This document shows positions 61,909 through 64,000 of a DNA stretch of 64,000 nt, one piece after another. Made by a program: the position numbers and the translations under genes. Source of the stretch: Mycolicibacterium sp. (GTDB lineage Bacteria > Actinomycetota > Actinomycetes > Mycobacteriales > Mycobacteriaceae). The stretch's first letter is position 1; the number at the start of each line of letters is the position of its first letter. Location: the NCBI RefSeq assembly GCF_016462545.1, contig NZ_JAEMTA010000009.1:1-64000 (forward strand), in the 5' to 3' direction. The notes beneath the pieces are model-generated. The model saw nothing but the letters and a program-made list of their open reading frames with translations, made no database searches and was not told the DNA's origin.

Positions 61909-63834
61909 GTGACAACGACATTGGAATTGCCCGTTCCGGCGAGCGGTGACGCCGTCGAACCGACGGATGCGCGCCGGCCCACCAGTCGGACCCGGGACCG
62001 CATCGGCTTCGGTCTGCTCCTGGTCGCCACGTTGGCGATGTACCTGTGGAACATCACCGTCAACGGGATGGGCAACCAGTTCTATGCGGCCGCCGCGCAG
62101 GCGGGCTCGAAGAACTGGGAGGCGTTGCTGTTCGGCTCGCTGGACACGCAGAACTTCATGACCGTCGACAAGCCGCCCGTGTCGCAGTGGGTGATGGGTC
62201 TGTCCGGTCAGATCTTCGGTTTCAGCAGTGCCAGCATGCTGATCCCCGAGGCATTGATGGCGGTCGCCACGGTCGCGTTGCTCTATGCGGCGGTGCGCCG
62301 GATCAGCGGACCGAACGCGGCGTTGCTCGCGGGGGCCGCCCTTGCCTTGACTCCGGTCGCCGCGCTGATGTTCCGGTACAACAATCCCGACGCGGTGATG
62401 GTGCTGCTGATGATGGCCGCCGTCTACTGCGCGGTGCGGGCACTGGAGCACGCGAGCGCGAGATGGCTCGCCCTGGCCGGCGTCGCGCTCGGCTTCGCGT
62501 TCCTCGCCAAGATGCTCGAAGGCATCATGGTGATGCCTGCCATCGGCCTGGTGTACCTCGTCGCCGCACCGACGACCTTCCGCAAGCGGGTGCTGCACCT
62601 TCTCGGGTCGCTGGCCGCCTTCCTGGTGTCGGCGGGCTGGTACGTCCTGTTGACACTGCTGTGGCCGGCATCGTCACGGCCCTACATCGCGGGTTCGACG
62701 GACGACAACTTCATGAATCTGGTGTTGGGCTACAACGGGTTCGCGCGTGTTCTCGGCAAGAACACCAACGCCTTCCAACCCAATCCGGTGATCGGGGCGA
62801 CGGTGAGCACGCCGTTCGAGGTCAACCACGGCCATCACGGCGGGTTCGGTGGCTTCGGCGGCGACTCGCAGGGCCTCACCCGGCTGTTCACCGGTGAGTT
62901 CGGCTTCGAGATCGGCTGGCTGTTGCCCGCGGCGCTGCTGGCCTTCGTTCTCGTCGTCGTCTCGCGGGGCCGCGCACCGCGCACCGACCCGATCCGGGCG
63001 GGCGCCATCGTCTTCGGCGTCTGGATGCTGATCGACGGTGTGGTGCTCAGCTACATGAAGACCATGGTCCACCCGTATTACTGCCTCTCCTTCGTGCCCG
63101 CCGTCTGCGGCATGGTCGCGATCGGCGTGCACGAGATGTGGAAAAGGCGCGGATCGTGGTTCGGCCGCGGCGGACTGACGGTGATGATCCTCGGCACCGG
63201 CGTGTGGAGTTGGTGGATTCTCGGTCGCAACGCGGAATGGTTCCCCGCGCTCCGCTGGGTGATCCTGGTCGCCTCGGTGGTCGCGGCCCTCGGTCTGCTG
63301 GTGTCGACCACGTTGCAGACGCGGCCCCGGTTCGCGGTGGCCGCGCTGACGGTCGGGCTCGTCGGCGGGGTTCTCGGCAGCGCCGCCTACTCGTTCGCGA
63401 CGATCGGTCAGTCCCACAACGGGGGCATGGCCATCGTCGGCCCCGCCCAATCGGACGGACATCGCGGCGGGGGCTGGGGGCAGGACGCCGACAACCCCCA
63501 ACTCGAGGCCATGCTTCGGGCCACCCACACGGACTTCTCCGCGGCGATCAACCGCTCCAATGCGGCGGCGGGCCTCGAACTGTCGACCGACACCGCGGTG
63601 ATGGCCATCGGCGGGTTCGGCGGCAGCGACCCCGCGCCGACGCTCGGTGAGTTCCAGCAGGACGTCGCCAACCATCGGATCGGCTACTACATCGCCCCGT
63701 CGCAGGAGCACCGGCCCGGCGGATTCAGTGGGCGAGCGGCCCACACCGACATCTCCACCTGGGTGGCCGCGCACTTCACCCCGACGACCGTCGGATCCGA
63801 CACCGTGTACGACCTCACCGCACCGGCACGGTGA
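61909..63834 (+). CDS. GT39-like membrane glycosyltransferase (ArnT/PMT type)
   Basis: A 641-residue polytopic membrane protein. The first periplasmic loop shows NQFYAAAAQAGSKNWEALLFG and FMTVDKPPVSQWVMGLSGQIFGF, with the acidic residue and PP motif of ArnT/PMT-type transferases. About eleven helices follow, and a C-terminal soluble domain of about 150 residues contains GGFGGSDPAPTLGEF. A glycine/histidine-rich stretch (NHGHHGGFGGFGGDSQ) sits in a loop. It likely moves a sugar from a polyprenyl phosphate carrier to a cell-wall acceptor. Start is GTG at 61909; the upstream in-frame codons are not protein-like. Confidence 0.87.
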   Translation: MTTTLELPVPASGDAVEPTDARRPTSRTRDRIGFGLLLVATLAMYLWNITVNGMGNQFYAAAAQAGSKNWEALLFGSLDTQNFMTVDKPPVSQWVMGLSGQIFGFSSASMLIPEALMAVATVALLYAAVRRISGPNAALLAGAALALTPVAALMFRYNNPDAVMVLLMMAAVYCAVRALEHASARWLALAGVALGFAFLAKMLEGIMVMPAIGLVYLVAAPTTFRKRVLHLLGSLAAFLVSAGWYVLLTLLWPASSRPYIAGSTDDNFMNLVLGYNGFARVLGKNTNAFQPNPVIGATVSTPFEVNHGHHGGFGGFGGDSQGLTRLFTGEFGFEIGWLLPAALLAFVLVVVSRGRAPRTDPIRAGAIVFGVWMLIDGVVLSYMKTMVHPYYCLSFVPAVCGMVAIGVHEMWKRRGSWFGRGGLTVMILGTGVWSWWILGRNAEWFPALRWVILVASVVAALGLLVSTTLQTRPRFAVAALTVGLVGGVLGSAAYSFATIGQSHNGGMAIVGPAQSDGHRGGGWGQDADNPQLEAMLRATHTDFSAAINRSNAAAGLELSTDTAVMAIGGFGGSDPAPTLGEFQQDVANHRIGYYIAPSQEHRPGGFSGRAAHTDISTWVAAHFTPTTVGSDTVYDLTAPAR

Positions 63835-63899
63835 GTCGCCGGTGTGGTGTCACGGCCGTATGAGTAGGCGGGCTGGGCCACCTCAGTAGGATGCCTCGC

Positions 63900-64000
63900 A
63901 TGCCACTGGCCGCCGGGGAGACCTTCGCCGGATACGCGATCGTGCGCCTGCTGGGCGCGGGCGCGATGGGCGAGGTCTACCTGGCCGAGCACCCCCGGTT
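63900..64000 (+). CDS. Ser/Thr protein kinase, N-terminal fragment (cut by window end)
   Basis: Only 33 codons are visible. They read [12 protein letters not shown] then [20 protein letters not shown], the glycine-rich ATP loop of a PknA/PknF-type kinase. AGTAGGA lies nine bases before the ATG at 63900; a second in-frame ATG at 63891 is possible. The rest, including any transmembrane and sensor domain, lies beyond the window. Confidence 0.85.
   Translation, partial: MPLAAGETFAGYAIVRLLGAGAMGEVYLAEHPR

Noticed and set aside
1..64000. CRISPR arrays, insertion sequences or prophage genes
   Set aside because: No regularly spaced repeats, transposase, integrase or phage structural genes were recognised anywhere in the window.

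Overview
The window is high-GC chromosomal DNA from a mycobacterium, most likely a fast-growing Mycolicibacterium. The first 37 kb follows the Mycobacterium tuberculosis order Rv0952 to Rv0996 closely. It differs from M. tuberculosis by carrying an MspA-family porin, an ornithine-decarboxylase-like enzyme, a dimethylsulfone monooxygenase, an intact isocitrate lyase 2 and no PE/PPE genes. Gene names were assigned by reading motifs and gene order; no database search was run.

1-11.4 kb: the 3' end of sucD, then a convergent pair (thiolase-like TLP1 and an F420/LLM oxidoreductase). A sequence matching the KstR cholesterol-regulator consensus lies on each outer side of this pair. Next come a coupled membrane protein and fold-III amino-acid decarboxylase, sfnG behind a 7-bp inverted repeat, the Rv0954-like membrane protein, perM, and purN-purH. 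11.5-15.5 kb: a MoxR-like AAA+ ATPase overlapping its VWA partner, then a DUF1707 protein. 15.5-24 kb: a six-gene reverse operon (echA7, fadE12, accA2, accD2, fadE13, atuA-like) with mostly 1-4 bp overlaps, typical of branched-chain acyl-CoA or isoprenoid breakdown. 24.1-30.5 kb: a small secreted protein, rpmF, the envelope-stress system mprA-mprB-pepD with two candidate MprA boxes, moaB2, a 52-residue protein behind a CRP-type palindrome, the porin and a strong terminator. 30.5-37.2 kb: mscL, a SAF-domain protein, ruc, 5-FCL, galU, and the gephyrin-like moeA/glp locus with its likely membrane partner, ending at a tRNA-Ala.

After the tRNA the collinearity with M. tuberculosis stops. 37.4-43.5 kb holds a TetR regulator with a perfect 10-bp inverted-repeat operator, an AveC-like membrane protein coupled to an unusual phosphotransferase-like protein, a lipoprotein, and a cluster of short proteins of unknown function. 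43.6-55.6 kb holds a methyltransferase divergent from an Rv2531c-like PLP decarboxylase, a divergent pyruvate-kinase-like protein, a DUF5994 protein that seems to share a C-terminal module with one of the short proteins, an SRPBCC-nitroreductase pair, a degenerate GGDEF membrane protein and a CotH-kinase-family protein. 55.6-64 kb holds an SDR-aldehyde dehydrogenase pair, an aldo/keto reductase, aceA2, a GT39-like mannosyltransferase and the first codons of a Ser/Thr protein kinase.

The points most worth following up are: the two KstR-type boxes around the cysteine-less thiolase TLP1; the accessory block after tRNA-Ala with its strong TetR operator and small-protein cluster; the glp locus; and the porin with a changed constriction loop.
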